From NCBI RefSeq assembly GCF_002899825.2, contig NZ_PPED02000001.1, forward strand, positions 992,001 to 1,056,000: a stretch of DNA of 64,000 nucleotides. The letters run 5' to 3'. The position numbers and the translations under genes are program-made. Below the pieces are notes generated by a model. That model searched no databases. It was not told the origin of the DNA and saw only the letters and a list, made by a program, of their open reading frames with translations. The stretch comes from Chryseobacterium phosphatilyticum. Lineage in GTDB: Bacteria; Bacteroidota; Bacteroidia; Flavobacteriales; Weeksellaceae. Shown piece after piece: positions 8,263 to 17,162 of the stretch (within the stretch, counting starts at the first letter, position 1; each line of letters starts with the position of its first letter).

Positions 8263-9270
8263 ATGATAATACAAATTCATAAGCCTGATAACAATCAGTC
8301 CAGTACTGACCACTATACAAGTTCAACAAGTATGATCAATATTTCTAAATACATGGAACAGAATAAAGAAATTCCGATATGTAAAATATCTGAAATGGTA
8401 AAAGATATTGATGATGATAATTGGAGTTTTGAAGACTATTATATTTCTTCAGATAATGTGACTAATGAACCTCAAAACAAACCCGTTTTCAGACCAGACT
8501 TTTATGCCCTAATTTTAGGAACCGATGGCTGGTTGGATATCAAAGTAAATGATGAAGTTATCAGAATTGGTAAAAATACCTTTTTTGCAGTAGGGCCAAG
8601 CCATACGCTCCAAAGAATATCACAAAGCGAAGACTGCAAAACAAGAATTATTCTGTTTACAAAAGATTTTCTTGTTAACAGCTCAAATAATTATTTTTTT
8701 TTAGAATCATTTAATCATTTTTCGATTCATTTCCAAAACCACATTAAACTGAATGAAGAAGATATGAACAAGATCATGGAACTTTATACTTCTCTTCTTA
8801 CCAGACGCGACAAGATAAATTCTAACCTACATATTGAAGTCATTAGAAATTTAATCATTTCCTATGTTTTTGAATCAGCAATTATATTTTATAAGGAATT
8901 AAAAATCGATGCCCTGCAGGTACATACGCGCAGCGTTGTCTTTACAGAAAATTTTAAGAAAATGGTTTTTGAAAATTGTCTCAGGGAAAAAAATCTTCAG
9001 TTTTACGCTGATTCTCTTTTTGTATCACCCAAACACCTTATTAAGATTATCAAAACGACTACTGGTAAAGCACCGGGCTACTTTATCAATGATGCTATTG
9101 CTTCTATCGCAAAAGTACAGCTGAAGAAAAACAAACTTTCTATTAGTGAAATAGCAAACTCCTTCCCTTTTGCTGATCTACAATCATTTAGTAAGTTTTT
9201 TAAAAGACAGGTAGGAATATCGCCTTTGCAATACAGATATAAGCTGGGGTTAAAAAATATCTTGGACTAA
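8263..9270 (+). CDS. AraC-family transcriptional regulator
   Basis: The 335-residue protein has an N-terminal cupin-like sensing region (about residues 45-160) with the GTDGWLDIKVNDEVIRIGKN pattern. The C-terminal double helix-turn-helix (about 230-330) contains LFVSPKHLIKIIK and the family signature FPFADLQSFSKFFKRQVGISP. Start is ATG 8263; an internal ATG at about 8332 would give a start more like homologous regulators. It lies directly before the promoter at 9316-9372. That promoter shares its upstream block with those at 1815 and 2058, so control of the CoA-metabolism pair and of NDH-2 is the simplest inference. The effector is unknown. Confidence 0.85.
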   Translation: MIIQIHKPDNNQSSTDHYTSSTSMINISKYMEQNKEIPICKISEMVKDIDDDNWSFEDYYISSDNVTNEPQNKPVFRPDFYALILGTDGWLDIKVNDEVIRIGKNTFFAVGPSHTLQRISQSEDCKTRIILFTKDFLVNSSNNYFFLESFNHFSIHFQNHIKLNEEDMNKIMELYTSLLTRRDKINSNLHIEVIRNLIISYVFESAIIFYKELKIDALQVHTRSVVFTENFKKMVFENCLREKNLQFYADSLFVSPKHLIKIIKTTTGKAPGYFINDAIASIAKVQLKKNKLSISEIANSFPFADLQSFSKFFKRQVGISPLQYRYKLGLKNILD

Positions 9271-9315
9271 TTACCACTCACAAAGTGATTCATAAATCAC
9301 CAAAAGAAGAAGATA

Positions 9316-9372
9316 GAACAATAAAAAGAGAAATTGAGATAATAAAAAGTACCCTGATCCAGTATAATTTTG
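9316..9372 (+). promoter_or_regulatory. Promoter copy C for the hydroxyacyl-CoA dehydrogenase operon
   Basis: The -7 box TAATTTTG is at 9365-9372. The block GAACAATAAAAA then GAGAAATTGAGATAATAAA starts at 9316, with GAGAA 37 bases before the box, as in copies A and B. The -7 box overlaps the TTG at 9370 that opens the longest frame, which excludes that TTG as the start and points to ATG 9505. Confidence 0.65.
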
Positions 9373-9504
9373 TATAAAACACTGATCAAAAAAAAGATTC
9401 TGGAGCGTTTTTCAAATCAAAGCTCTTTCATCAATAAAATCATTTTATCACAACATTTGACAGACAAATATAATCATTTCATTAATAATCCAAATACAAA
9501 AAAA

Positions 9505-10461
9505 ATGAAAAAACAACCTCAAAAATTAAATTTAAAGGGTAAAAAAATTACCGTAATCGGAGGAGGCTTAATTGGAGCATCCTGGGCGTCACTATTTCTT
9601 GCACAAGGGATGAAAGTAGTTATAAGTGACCCAAAGCCGGATATTCAGGACTATTTTAATGGCAAATTAGACGGTAATATTGCTGATCTGAAAAAATTGG
9701 GCTATACTATTGACTCGGATTATAAAAATAACTTAAGCTATATAGCTGATACTGCCAGTGCAGTTCAGGGTTCAGACTATGTACAGGAAAATGGTCCAGA
9801 AAACCCTGCTTTTAAACAAGATTTATGGCAACTTATTGAAGCCAATTCACCGGAACATTGTTTATTTCTTTCTTCGAGTTCAGGAATAACCATTTCACAA
9901 CAGGGTACAAAAATGAAAAACTCATCCCGCTTGTTAATTGGCCACCCGTTTAATCCGCCACATTTGATTCCTCTTGTCGAAATATTAGCCAAAGACAATG
10001 ACGCAGGAGTTGCTGCAGCTATGGATTTTTATCACTCATTAGGAAAAGTCCCCGTATTGCTTCATAAAGAAACTCCGGGGTTTGTTGCCAACAGGTTACA
10101 GGCTGCCATTTTCAGAGAATGTGTATCATTGGTTGCAGACGGTGTTGTAAATGTAAAAGAACTGGACGATATCATGACTGCTTCGCTTGGAATTCGATGG
10201 GCAGTTGGAGGACCATTCGTTTCATTCCATCTAGGTGGTGGAGATGGAGGTTTCCCATTCTTCTTACATCACCTTGGGCCAGGTATGGAACTTATCTGGA
10301 AAGATGAAATGTCTAAACCCGTTACTTATGATGAAAAAACTACTCAGCTACTCGACAGCCAGGTGAAAGAACACTACGGGAACAAAAGTCTTGTACAATT
10401 AGCAGAAGAACGAGATGAACATCAGATTGCATTAATGAATACTTTTTCAAAAATGAAATAA
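9505..10461 (+). CDS. 3-hydroxyacyl-CoA dehydrogenase family protein (carnitine/3-hydroxybutyryl-CoA type)
   Basis: This NAD-dependent dehydrogenase acts on short 3-hydroxyacyl substrates. From ATG 9505 it has 318 residues, the usual length. It has an N-terminal Rossmann motif (ITVIGGGLIGASWA), the catalytic block GHPFNPPHLIPLVEI with the active-site His, and GFVANRLQAAIFREC after it. The C-terminal helical domain contains GIRWAVGGPF. The PHLIPLVEI wording recalls L-gulonate, carnitine and 3-hydroxybutyryl-CoA members, so the true substrate is open. The frame extends upstream to TTG 9370, but that codon lies in the -7 box. It lies 26 bases before a CoA-transferase gene, so the pair probably handles a CoA-activated hydroxy acid. 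Confidence 0.85.
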   Translation: MKKQPQKLNLKGKKITVIGGGLIGASWASLFLAQGMKVVISDPKPDIQDYFNGKLDGNIADLKKLGYTIDSDYKNNLSYIADTASAVQGSDYVQENGPENPAFKQDLWQLIEANSPEHCLFLSSSSGITISQQGTKMKNSSRLLIGHPFNPPHLIPLVEILAKDNDAGVAAAMDFYHSLGKVPVLLHKETPGFVANRLQAAIFRECVSLVADGVVNVKELDDIMTASLGIRWAVGGPFVSFHLGGGDGGFPFFLHHLGPGMELIWKDEMSKPVTYDEKTTQLLDSQVKEHYGNKSLVQLAEERDEHQIALMNTFSKMK

Positions 10462-10487
10462 TTTTTTTAAGAATAAAAAATATAAAA

Positions 10488-12017
10488 ATGGATCAAAATA
10501 GTATTAAAGTAGATTTAGAAAAAATAATTCATAATAATCTTGACAATAGATTAACCACAGATGAATTTGATCTTCATGCGGAAACTGAATATATACTCAA
10601 CACTGTAGGTGCCTCATTGAAAGATTTTGGAGGGAATCTTACTTTTTATGGCAAAGACCCTATTATTCCAAGTGTTCTACGCTATGGCGCTCAATCGGCA
10701 GTTACTCTTGCCGCAAAAGCGGCTCAGATTGCAGATATATGGAGACTTAAAACAGGTGAAACACAGGATATTCATGTGGATTTGAGAAAAGCATTGAGAA
10801 GATTTGCCAGTTTTTTTGAAGGAACTCTCGAACAGGTAAATGGCAAACCGGGAAATGCAAATTCAGAATTGGGCACCGGATTAGCGCCTAATATATTCTA
10901 TAAAACAAAAGACGATAAATGGATTCAGTTTACCTGTCTTTACCCAACATTAAGACTTGCTGCATGCAAAATGTTAAACTGTATATTTACTGAAGAAAAA
11001 ATTAGAGAGGCTGTTCTACAATGGAATGCTGCCGATCTTGAAGAAGCAGGAGGCAAAGCAGGAATACCGTTATATATACTGAGATCTCCCGAAGAGTTTA
11101 TGAAGCTCGACATGTTTCAACAGGTTGCCAAACACCTTCCTCTTATCAAAATTGAAAAAGTAGCAGATTCTGATCCCATTCCCTTACCTAAAGGAGGTGA
11201 TGACGCCTTGAGTGGCATCAAAGCTCTAGGACTTGGACATGTTATTGCTGGTTGTGGAATAGGCAGAGCTTTGGCTCTTCATGGCGCAGATGTACTTAAT
11301 GTTTGGCGTTATGGTGATTATGAACATGAATTATTCCATTTTACTTCCAATGTGGGCATGCGTTCTACTTGTCTGGATTTTGATAAAAATGAAGAAGATG
11401 ATAAAGCTTTTCAGGAACTTTTATCTACAGCAGATATTTTCTTTTCCAATAGAAGAAGTGGATTTTTAAACAGAAAAGGATTAAATCTTAGAGAACTGGG
11501 AAAAAAACATCCGGGATTAATTACTGCAACGGTATATTTCAACAGTGAAGAAGGGCCGGGAAGTGACAGGGTTGGTTTTGATGTTTCTGCAGGAGCTCTT
11601 GCAGGTCCCTATTGGTTGGAAAGTCTGGGGGGAACATACAAAAAAACAGATCACCCACACCCTACTCCTCAAATTGCCGTTATCAACGATTATATGGCAG
11701 CATGGCTTGCTGTAGTAGGAATTTTACAAGCACTGAAACTTCGGGCTACAGAAGGAGGATCTTATAAAGTGAGTGTCTCTTTAAGCAGAACCGTTGCATG
11801 GCAATTGGGAATGGGAATTTTTGATCAAAAATTTGCATATGAGAAGGCGAACTCAGATGATGAACATGCCTATGTTCTTCCGGACTTTATTGAAGAGCAA
11901 ACTCCAATGGGATTTTATAAAGGCGTTGCAGAGCAGGTAGATATGACTAAAACACCAGGAAAATATAAATACCTGCTAGAGCCCTTACGATCTTCGCAGC
12001 CTAAGTGGGATAATTAA
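10488..12017 (+). CDS. CaiB/BaiF-type (class III) CoA-transferase with rearranged halves
   Basis: The 509-residue protein belongs to the family that moves CoA between carboxylic acids. The part resembling the usual N-terminus (GIKALGLGHVIAG, GADVLNVWRYGD, LDFDKNEEDD, ADIFFSNRRSGFLNRKGL) begins only at about residue 245. The first 240 residues resemble the usual C-terminal half (GLAPNIFYKTKDDKWIQF and so on). The catalytic Asp is probably in GFDVSAGALAG (about residue 364). The protein is therefore longer than the ~400-residue norm and looks like a permuted or fused two-half form. It is cotranscribed with the dehydrogenase upstream. Donor and acceptor acids are unknown. Confidence 0.8.
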   Translation: MDQNSIKVDLEKIIHNNLDNRLTTDEFDLHAETEYILNTVGASLKDFGGNLTFYGKDPIIPSVLRYGAQSAVTLAAKAAQIADIWRLKTGETQDIHVDLRKALRRFASFFEGTLEQVNGKPGNANSELGTGLAPNIFYKTKDDKWIQFTCLYPTLRLAACKMLNCIFTEEKIREAVLQWNAADLEEAGGKAGIPLYILRSPEEFMKLDMFQQVAKHLPLIKIEKVADSDPIPLPKGGDDALSGIKALGLGHVIAGCGIGRALALHGADVLNVWRYGDYEHELFHFTSNVGMRSTCLDFDKNEEDDKAFQELLSTADIFFSNRRSGFLNRKGLNLRELGKKHPGLITATVYFNSEEGPGSDRVGFDVSAGALAGPYWLESLGGTYKKTDHPHPTPQIAVINDYMAAWLAVVGILQALKLRATEGGSYKVSVSLSRTVAWQLGMGIFDQKFAYEKANSDDEHAYVLPDFIEEQTPMGFYKGVAEQVDMTKTPGKYKYLLEPLRSSQPKWDN

Positions 12018-12055
12018 TTCATATAAGTAAAAAAGCCTTAATTGGCTCATCATTC

Positions 12056-12272
12056 AAATATTACAGAGCCTTATCAAATGACAATCGGCTTTGCCAAGCT
12101 GAGGGTAAGAGATAAAGCGTTGCACATTCTCTGTCAGTTGAGTAATAATAGATATCAATCCCATTTATTTCTATTTCAAAACAAGGGGATGAATATATAT
12201 CTGGACATAATAAAAATCCCCTTATTTTTTTCATAATTTATAAAAAAATGTACAACAAGCTCTGTAATATTT
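12056..12272. repeat. Inverted-repeat element, copy 1 (MITE-like or structured RNA)
   Basis: Perfect 14-bp terminal inverted repeats AAATATTACAGAGC (12056-12069) and GCTCTGTAATATTT (12259-12272) bound a 217-base element. Its right end reads TGTACAACAAGCTCTGTAAT. That end recurs with few changes in copy 2, so the two are related. There is no coding content. A nested hairpin (12183-12223) looks like a terminator. Confidence 0.5.
12183..12232 (+). terminator. Terminator-like hairpin
   Basis: Arms AAGGGGAT (12183-12190) and ATCCCCTT (12216-12223) are followed by A and a run of seven T. The loop of 25 bases is longish. This may end the CoA-transferase mRNA about 170-210 bases after its stop codon. 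Confidence 0.5.
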
Positions 12273-12343
12273 ACTATAAAAAAACTAAAAAATATAAATA
12301 TATAGATACACCTTTATTTTCCGGTAATTGCTTATTATTCGGA

Positions 12344-12536
12344 AATATTACAGAACCTGTAGGTTGGCATGTGGTTTTGATAAAGTGCCAATACCCGTTG
12401 TACATCTCGTATTTAGCTGAGTTATCACATAACTTTAAGTCTATTCAGTTCGTTTCACAATAACGGTTTTGCACTTATTAATCTTAAATAACGTCTTTTT
12501 TCATTACGAAGATGTACAACAGGTTCTGTTAATATT
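12344..12536. repeat. Inverted-repeat element, copy 2
   Basis: Arms AATATTACAGAACCTGT (12344-12360) and ACAGGTTCTGTTAATATT (12519-12536) pair with a single bulged base. A second, nested pair, GTTGTACATCTCGTA (12397-12411) and TACGAAGATGTACAAC (12505-12520), means the right end could form two alternative hairpins. The right end is a near copy of the right end of copy 1. Confidence 0.5.
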
Positions 12537-12738
12537 AATTCTAAAAAAAGTAGAATCTTTAAATATTAATCCTATGACACCAAATTATAGCTATATAAAT
12601 ACTTTTAATACTCAAAACAGAATTAAAATAATTAAGCAATCTTTATCTCTTATGATTATTGTTGCAAAATATCTAAGAGTATCAATACTACGTTAACCCA
12701 ATCACCTTATAATAAATATCTGATCAAATTACGGATAT

Positions 12739-14733
12739 ATGAAAACTATTGCGCCTTTATTCATAGACAGAGATCTGAGTTGGCTATCCTTTAATGCCAG
12801 AGTACTATCTGAAGCAGAAAAGGATACTGTTCCTTTAATGGAACGGCTTAATTTTCTTTCTATTTTTTCTTCCAATCTTGACGAATTTTACAAAGTAAGA
12901 ATTCCCAAATTACTGGTTGGAAAGGACAAAACATTATTAAAAGACATTCATAAAGAAATCATAAAACAACAGGAATTTTTTGGAACGATATTATTTAACA
13001 AAATTCTGCCACAGCTTCAAAAGAATAATATTGACCTTATTTATAACAAGCCCATCCCTATCTTTATGAAAGGTAGGCTCATCCAGTATTTCACCAATAG
13101 TTTGGCTCCGGCAATAGAACTATATCCGCTTCCACTTAAGGATAATTTCCTGATTAAGAGCAACTCTTTATATCAAATAATTTTTATCACTTTGGAAGAT
13201 GGTAAGGAAGAGATGTATATACTTAAAATCCCTGACCACAAATTCCCAAGGTTCTATGAAACAGAGCGAAATAATTGCAGGTATGTAGTTTTTATTGATG
13301 ATATTTTAAAAACGTTCCTACCGGAAATATACTTTTCAAATACAGCAGTTAACATATGGAATTTTAAAGTTACCCGTGATGCCAATATCAATTTTGAGAA
13401 GGAAGAAGACCTTTTGGAAAACCTCGAGATCTACCTTAAAAATAGGGAAAAGGGAAAAACAACAAGATTTTTGTATGAAAAAGATATGCCTATAAAAAAG
13501 CTTCAAAAACTATTGAGTCAACTCAATATTCCTCTTAGGGATGCAGTACCCGGAAGTGCTTATCATCATTTGAAGGATTTGAATATGATTTCAACCGAAG
13601 ATAAAGAAGCTTTTTATCCCCCAATGAGGAGTATTGAAAGACATCCGGACCAAACTTCTGTATTTGATCTTATCAATGAACAAGATTTGATGATCCATAC
13701 TCCTTATGAATCTTATGATAAAGTCATTGATTTTTTTATGGAGGCAGCCACGGATGAAAAAGTAACCGAAATGTATATTACTATTTACAGAACAGCCAAG
13801 GATTCTGCGATTATTGAGGCTCTTATGATTGCCGCTAAATTAGGAAAAAAGGTAACTGTATTTATAGAACTTAAGGCAAGGTTTGATGAAGAAAACAATC
13901 TTAAATGGTTATGGAAAATGAAAAATGCGGGAGTACATATTATTACCAGCATTCCTAAACTAAAGGTACATGCAAAAGTAGCATTGGTTAAAAAAAATAA
14001 AGAGAAATATGCCCTTATTTCCACCGGAAATTTTAATGAATCTACAGCTCGTTATTATACCGATCATATTCTTTTTACAGCTAATCCTGATATTTCAGGT
14101 GAAATGGAAACCTTTTTTAATTTTTTAATAAAGAAACGAAAACCTCTAAGCAGTGATGAATTAACCTTTAATCATCTCGCAGTAGGACAATTTAATCTGA
14201 TGTCTTGCATTCTGGAAATGATTGACAAAGAAATTCAAAATCATAAGATGGGTAAACCTTCCGGAATTATTATCAAAGTAAACAACCTTGAAGAAGTTGT
14301 TATTATAAGCAAACTATACGAAGCCTCACAAGCAGGAGTGAAAGTTGAACTTATTGTCAGGGGCATTTGTTGCCTCGTTCCTGCTATTCCGGGGCAAAGT
14401 CAGAATATAAAGGTCATCAGAATTGTAGACCGTTATCTGGAGCATGGCAGAATTTTCATCTTTAGAAATGCGGGAGATGATCATATTCTTATTGGCTCTT
14501 CAGATATTATGAACCGGAGTATGTATGAAAGAATTGAAGTTTTATGTCCTGTTTATTCACCTCAATTAAAATATGAAATCATGGAAATTATAAGACTTCA
14601 ATTAAAAGACAATGTGAAAGCAACAGAAATTAACCTGGAGATGGATAATAAACCGGTGGTTCCTTCCAATAGCCTTATGATCCGTTCACAATATGATATT
14701 TATGATCATATTCAACAAAATTTCACTGAATAG
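12739..14733 (+). CDS. ppk1: Polyphosphate kinase 1
   Basis: PPK1 reversibly transfers the terminal phosphate of ATP to long-chain polyphosphate. The protein has 664 residues, slightly short of the ~690 norm. The N-terminal domain begins with the typical FIDRDLSWLSFNARVL. The phospholipase-D-like catalytic halves contain PYESYDKVIDFFMEAA, KVTVFIELKARFDEENN, LKVHAKVALV and STGNFNESTA. His411 in KVHAKV is the likely autophosphorylated residue. The end carries GSSDIMNRSMYERIEV. It opens a run of same-strand genes (unknown 769-residue protein, HD-PycTM protein, phosphoesterase). The 101-base gap after it leaves cotranscription open. Confidence 0.95.
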   Translation: MKTIAPLFIDRDLSWLSFNARVLSEAEKDTVPLMERLNFLSIFSSNLDEFYKVRIPKLLVGKDKTLLKDIHKEIIKQQEFFGTILFNKILPQLQKNNIDLIYNKPIPIFMKGRLIQYFTNSLAPAIELYPLPLKDNFLIKSNSLYQIIFITLEDGKEEMYILKIPDHKFPRFYETERNNCRYVVFIDDILKTFLPEIYFSNTAVNIWNFKVTRDANINFEKEEDLLENLEIYLKNREKGKTTRFLYEKDMPIKKLQKLLSQLNIPLRDAVPGSAYHHLKDLNMISTEDKEAFYPPMRSIERHPDQTSVFDLINEQDLMIHTPYESYDKVIDFFMEAATDEKVTEMYITIYRTAKDSAIIEALMIAAKLGKKVTVFIELKARFDEENNLKWLWKMKNAGVHIITSIPKLKVHAKVALVKKNKEKYALISTGNFNESTARYYTDHILFTANPDISGEMETFFNFLIKKRKPLSSDELTFNHLAVGQFNLMSCILEMIDKEIQNHKMGKPSGIIIKVNNLEEVVIISKLYEASQAGVKVELIVRGICCLVPAIPGQSQNIKVIRIVDRYLEHGRIFIFRNAGDDHILIGSSDIMNRSMYERIEVLCPVYSPQLKYEIMEIIRLQLKDNVKATEINLEMDNKPVVPSNSLMIRSQYDIYDHIQQNFTE

Positions 14734-14834
14734 ACCAGCCATTCAGCAGGTATCTCAAATTATGTTTTTTTTAAAAACCGAAACAGATAACAGATCACAT
14801 GTTCAATACCAACTATTCCTAAAGACCTTTTACA

Positions 14835-17144
14835 ATGATTTTAAACAAAGCTATTTCTAACATTATCCAAGAAAGTTCTGTTGATTTATCTTTTGGTCCT
14901 TTTTTGCAATATCTGAAAGACTGTGCCAACAGGGACAGTACCCTCAAAAAGGTCATCAAAAGTTCAATAGAAAAGGTTAACAAATATTTTCCTGATGGAG
15001 AATATACTATTTCTTATGAAGAAATTCCTCAATATGAAGATCTTTATTCTCTGGTATACCAATTAATGAATGCAACTCTGGTAGATGAAAACAGCTTCTC
15101 CTGGGGCATTTCCGTTCCGTTTTCATATGATTTTATATTTGGAACATCTGCTATTTCAAAGCAATTAAAGTCTATCCAGTCCTCAAAAAAAGTGAAGATT
15201 ATACATTGGCAGGAAAATAAAGTTCTCACGGAAAAAGAGATATTAGAAACATTAGCCTATAATTTTATTATCAGGCGGATCTATGACATCCATTTTTCAG
15301 ATGAAATAGAACTTGTGATCTGCGTTAATGAAAATAATAGCTCTGACCAATACCTGAGGTTTGATATTAATGATAATTTTGTTGAAGTAGAGGGAGAATT
15401 TCCAGATATTACCAATATGAATATTGAGGTAATTTCTAAACCGTCAGTTTTAGAATTCCTAAAAAAAAATGTACCTCTTGAGAAGCTTATATTCAAAGGA
15501 TTCTCTCTCATTCATATTGAAAATATCACTTATCAAATAACGAAAGAGAAACTTCGTAAGCTTTTTGTTGCGCAGGACATTGAAAACGATTTTCTACTTC
15601 AGGCAACAGAAGCTATGAAAATCATGATTGGATCAGGTGATATCGATCTCCTGTTTTTACCTATTTTACAAATAGACGGAAAACTAAATACGGATATTTG
15701 GAAAGATTTTGATATTGTACTCTCCAGACTTCTTACAAAATTTGGAGCTTCATTCTCAGATTTTTCCACTTTTATTGAACGTTACATTAAAAATCCGGAT
15801 GTCCGGCATGGTAAAAGTGATAAAGAGACCTGGTATTCATTTGAAAACACTTCTATTTCAGGGCTTTTTGTCCTTCCTTTTTTTCATCAGGAAAAAATCA
15901 TCGGAATATCCATTATCCTTTATGAGAATGCAGGATTCCAGACCGATTTGGTTATTTCAAGTTTTAAGGAGTTTACATTTCCCCTTCAAAATCTCTTTAT
16001 CTCCATTATTAATAAATATTTGGGAGAGCTCAATCAAACCATTAAAAACCACTTTACAGCCATCCAGCCAGCTGTGGAATGGAAGTTTCATGATGCCGGA
16101 GTCCGTTATTTAAAAAATCAAAAAGATGGCGGAAAGATCGATCCTATTCCTATCCATTTTGATGGCATTCATCCTATTTATGGTGCCATAGATTTCCGGA
16201 ATTCAACTATTGAACGTAATAAAGCTTTGACTGAAGATTATACCACTCAACTCAACGCCTTAATACAAACGCTCAATGCTTTAAAACAAATCCGAAATGT
16301 AGATCTTTTGGGCGAGCTGATTTATCAGTCAGAAGTTTTTCTCAAAAGAATACAGAACAATAATTTAAGTATTAATGATGACGCTGAAATCTCCTATTTC
16401 TTAACAGTGGAATCACTGGAGCTTATTCTGCAAATGGGTCTTAATGACGAAACTGTTCAGAATGTTACAGCACCCTATCTGAAAGAGCTCTCCGAAGATG
16501 GAGCCTTTCATAAACAAAGTGCTGCATTAGAAGAAACCTTTCTGATACTGAATACACACATTATTTCAATATTGGACAAAATGAATGAGGAATTACAAGA
16601 TTCTTATCCTTATTATTTTGACCGTTACCGTACAGATGGAGTAGAATTTAATATCTACATTGGTCAGTCCATAGCTCCTGACAAGCCTTTTAATGAGGTC
16701 TACCTCAGAAATGTCCGGCTGCGTCAGCTTATATCCATGGTCAATACAGCTATTATAACAGAGTCATGCCAGAATTTTCTGCCTAAAAAAATTCAGACAA
16801 CACAACTTATTTTTGTACAGCCTAATACCATCACCATTAGTTTCCGTAATGACGAAAAAAGATTTGACGTGGAAGGTGCATACAATGTGCGGTATGAAAT
16901 TATCAAAAAAAGAATTGATAAAGCCCTAATCAAAAATACCAGTGAAAGACTTACACAACCCCGGAAAATAGCAATAGTTTATTACAATAAAAAGGATATT
17001 GAAGACTATCTTAAACATATTGAATACCTACAGAAAAATAAAATTCTGGAACCTTCAATAGAAGATGTAGATCTCGAAGATATGCAAGGAGTATCCGGGT
17101 TAAAGGCCATAAGAGTGACTATTCAAAATACCATCGTAAAATAG
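14835..17144 (+). CDS. Large conserved protein of unknown function, possible GAF-like region
   Basis: This 769-residue soluble protein has no signal peptide or membrane segments. The central part (about residues 250-400) alternates strands and helices in a way compatible with a GAF sensor fold. It is followed by the helix-rich block FTAIQPAVEWKFHDAGVRYL and the segment YGAIDFRNSTIERNKAL. The C-terminal third contains RYRTDGVEFNIYIGQS. None of these gives a firm family identification, and the GAF suggestion is a weak impression. It lies between ppk1 and the HD-PycTM gene, 18 bases before the latter, which argues for a joint role in intracellular signalling or polyphosphate physiology. Confidence 0.5.
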   Translation: MILNKAISNIIQESSVDLSFGPFLQYLKDCANRDSTLKKVIKSSIEKVNKYFPDGEYTISYEEIPQYEDLYSLVYQLMNATLVDENSFSWGISVPFSYDFIFGTSAISKQLKSIQSSKKVKIIHWQENKVLTEKEILETLAYNFIIRRIYDIHFSDEIELVICVNENNSSDQYLRFDINDNFVEVEGEFPDITNMNIEVISKPSVLEFLKKNVPLEKLIFKGFSLIHIENITYQITKEKLRKLFVAQDIENDFLLQATEAMKIMIGSGDIDLLFLPILQIDGKLNTDIWKDFDIVLSRLLTKFGASFSDFSTFIERYIKNPDVRHGKSDKETWYSFENTSISGLFVLPFFHQEKIIGISIILYENAGFQTDLVISSFKEFTFPLQNLFISIINKYLGELNQTIKNHFTAIQPAVEWKFHDAGVRYLKNQKDGGKIDPIPIHFDGIHPIYGAIDFRNSTIERNKALTEDYTTQLNALIQTLNALKQIRNVDLLGELIYQSEVFLKRIQNNNLSINDDAEISYFLTVESLELILQMGLNDETVQNVTAPYLKELSEDGAFHKQSAALEETFLILNTHIISILDKMNEELQDSYPYYFDRYRTDGVEFNIYIGQSIAPDKPFNEVYLRNVRLRQLISMVNTAIITESCQNFLPKKIQTTQLIFVQPNTITISFRNDEKRFDVEGAYNVRYEIIKKRIDKALIKNTSERLTQPRKIAIVYYNKKDIEDYLKHIEYLQKNKILEPSIEDVDLEDMQGVSGLKAIRVTIQNTIVK

Positions 17145-17162
17145 CATAAAAGACACAAACAA

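Larger units (their letters stand above)
12018..12738. other. Non-coding region with two inverted-repeat elements
   Basis: Three short reading frames here (64-75 codons) show no protein character, no plausible starts and no family pattern. The stretch instead holds two similar elements with long terminal inverted repeats (12056-12272 and 12344-12536) and a terminator-like hairpin inside the first. No promoter of the TAnnTTTG type was found. Confidence 0.55.

Noticed and set aside
9370..9504. N-terminal extension of the hydroxyacyl-CoA dehydrogenase from TTG 9370
   Set aside because: The TTG lies within the -7 box TAATTTTG, and the 45 extra residues precede the normal Rossmann start; ATG 9505 gives the usual length.
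12042..12696. Three consecutive plus-strand frames of 64-75 codons
   Set aside because: They have no promoter, no protein-like composition and overlap the inverted-repeat elements; their open state reflects AT-rich repeats.
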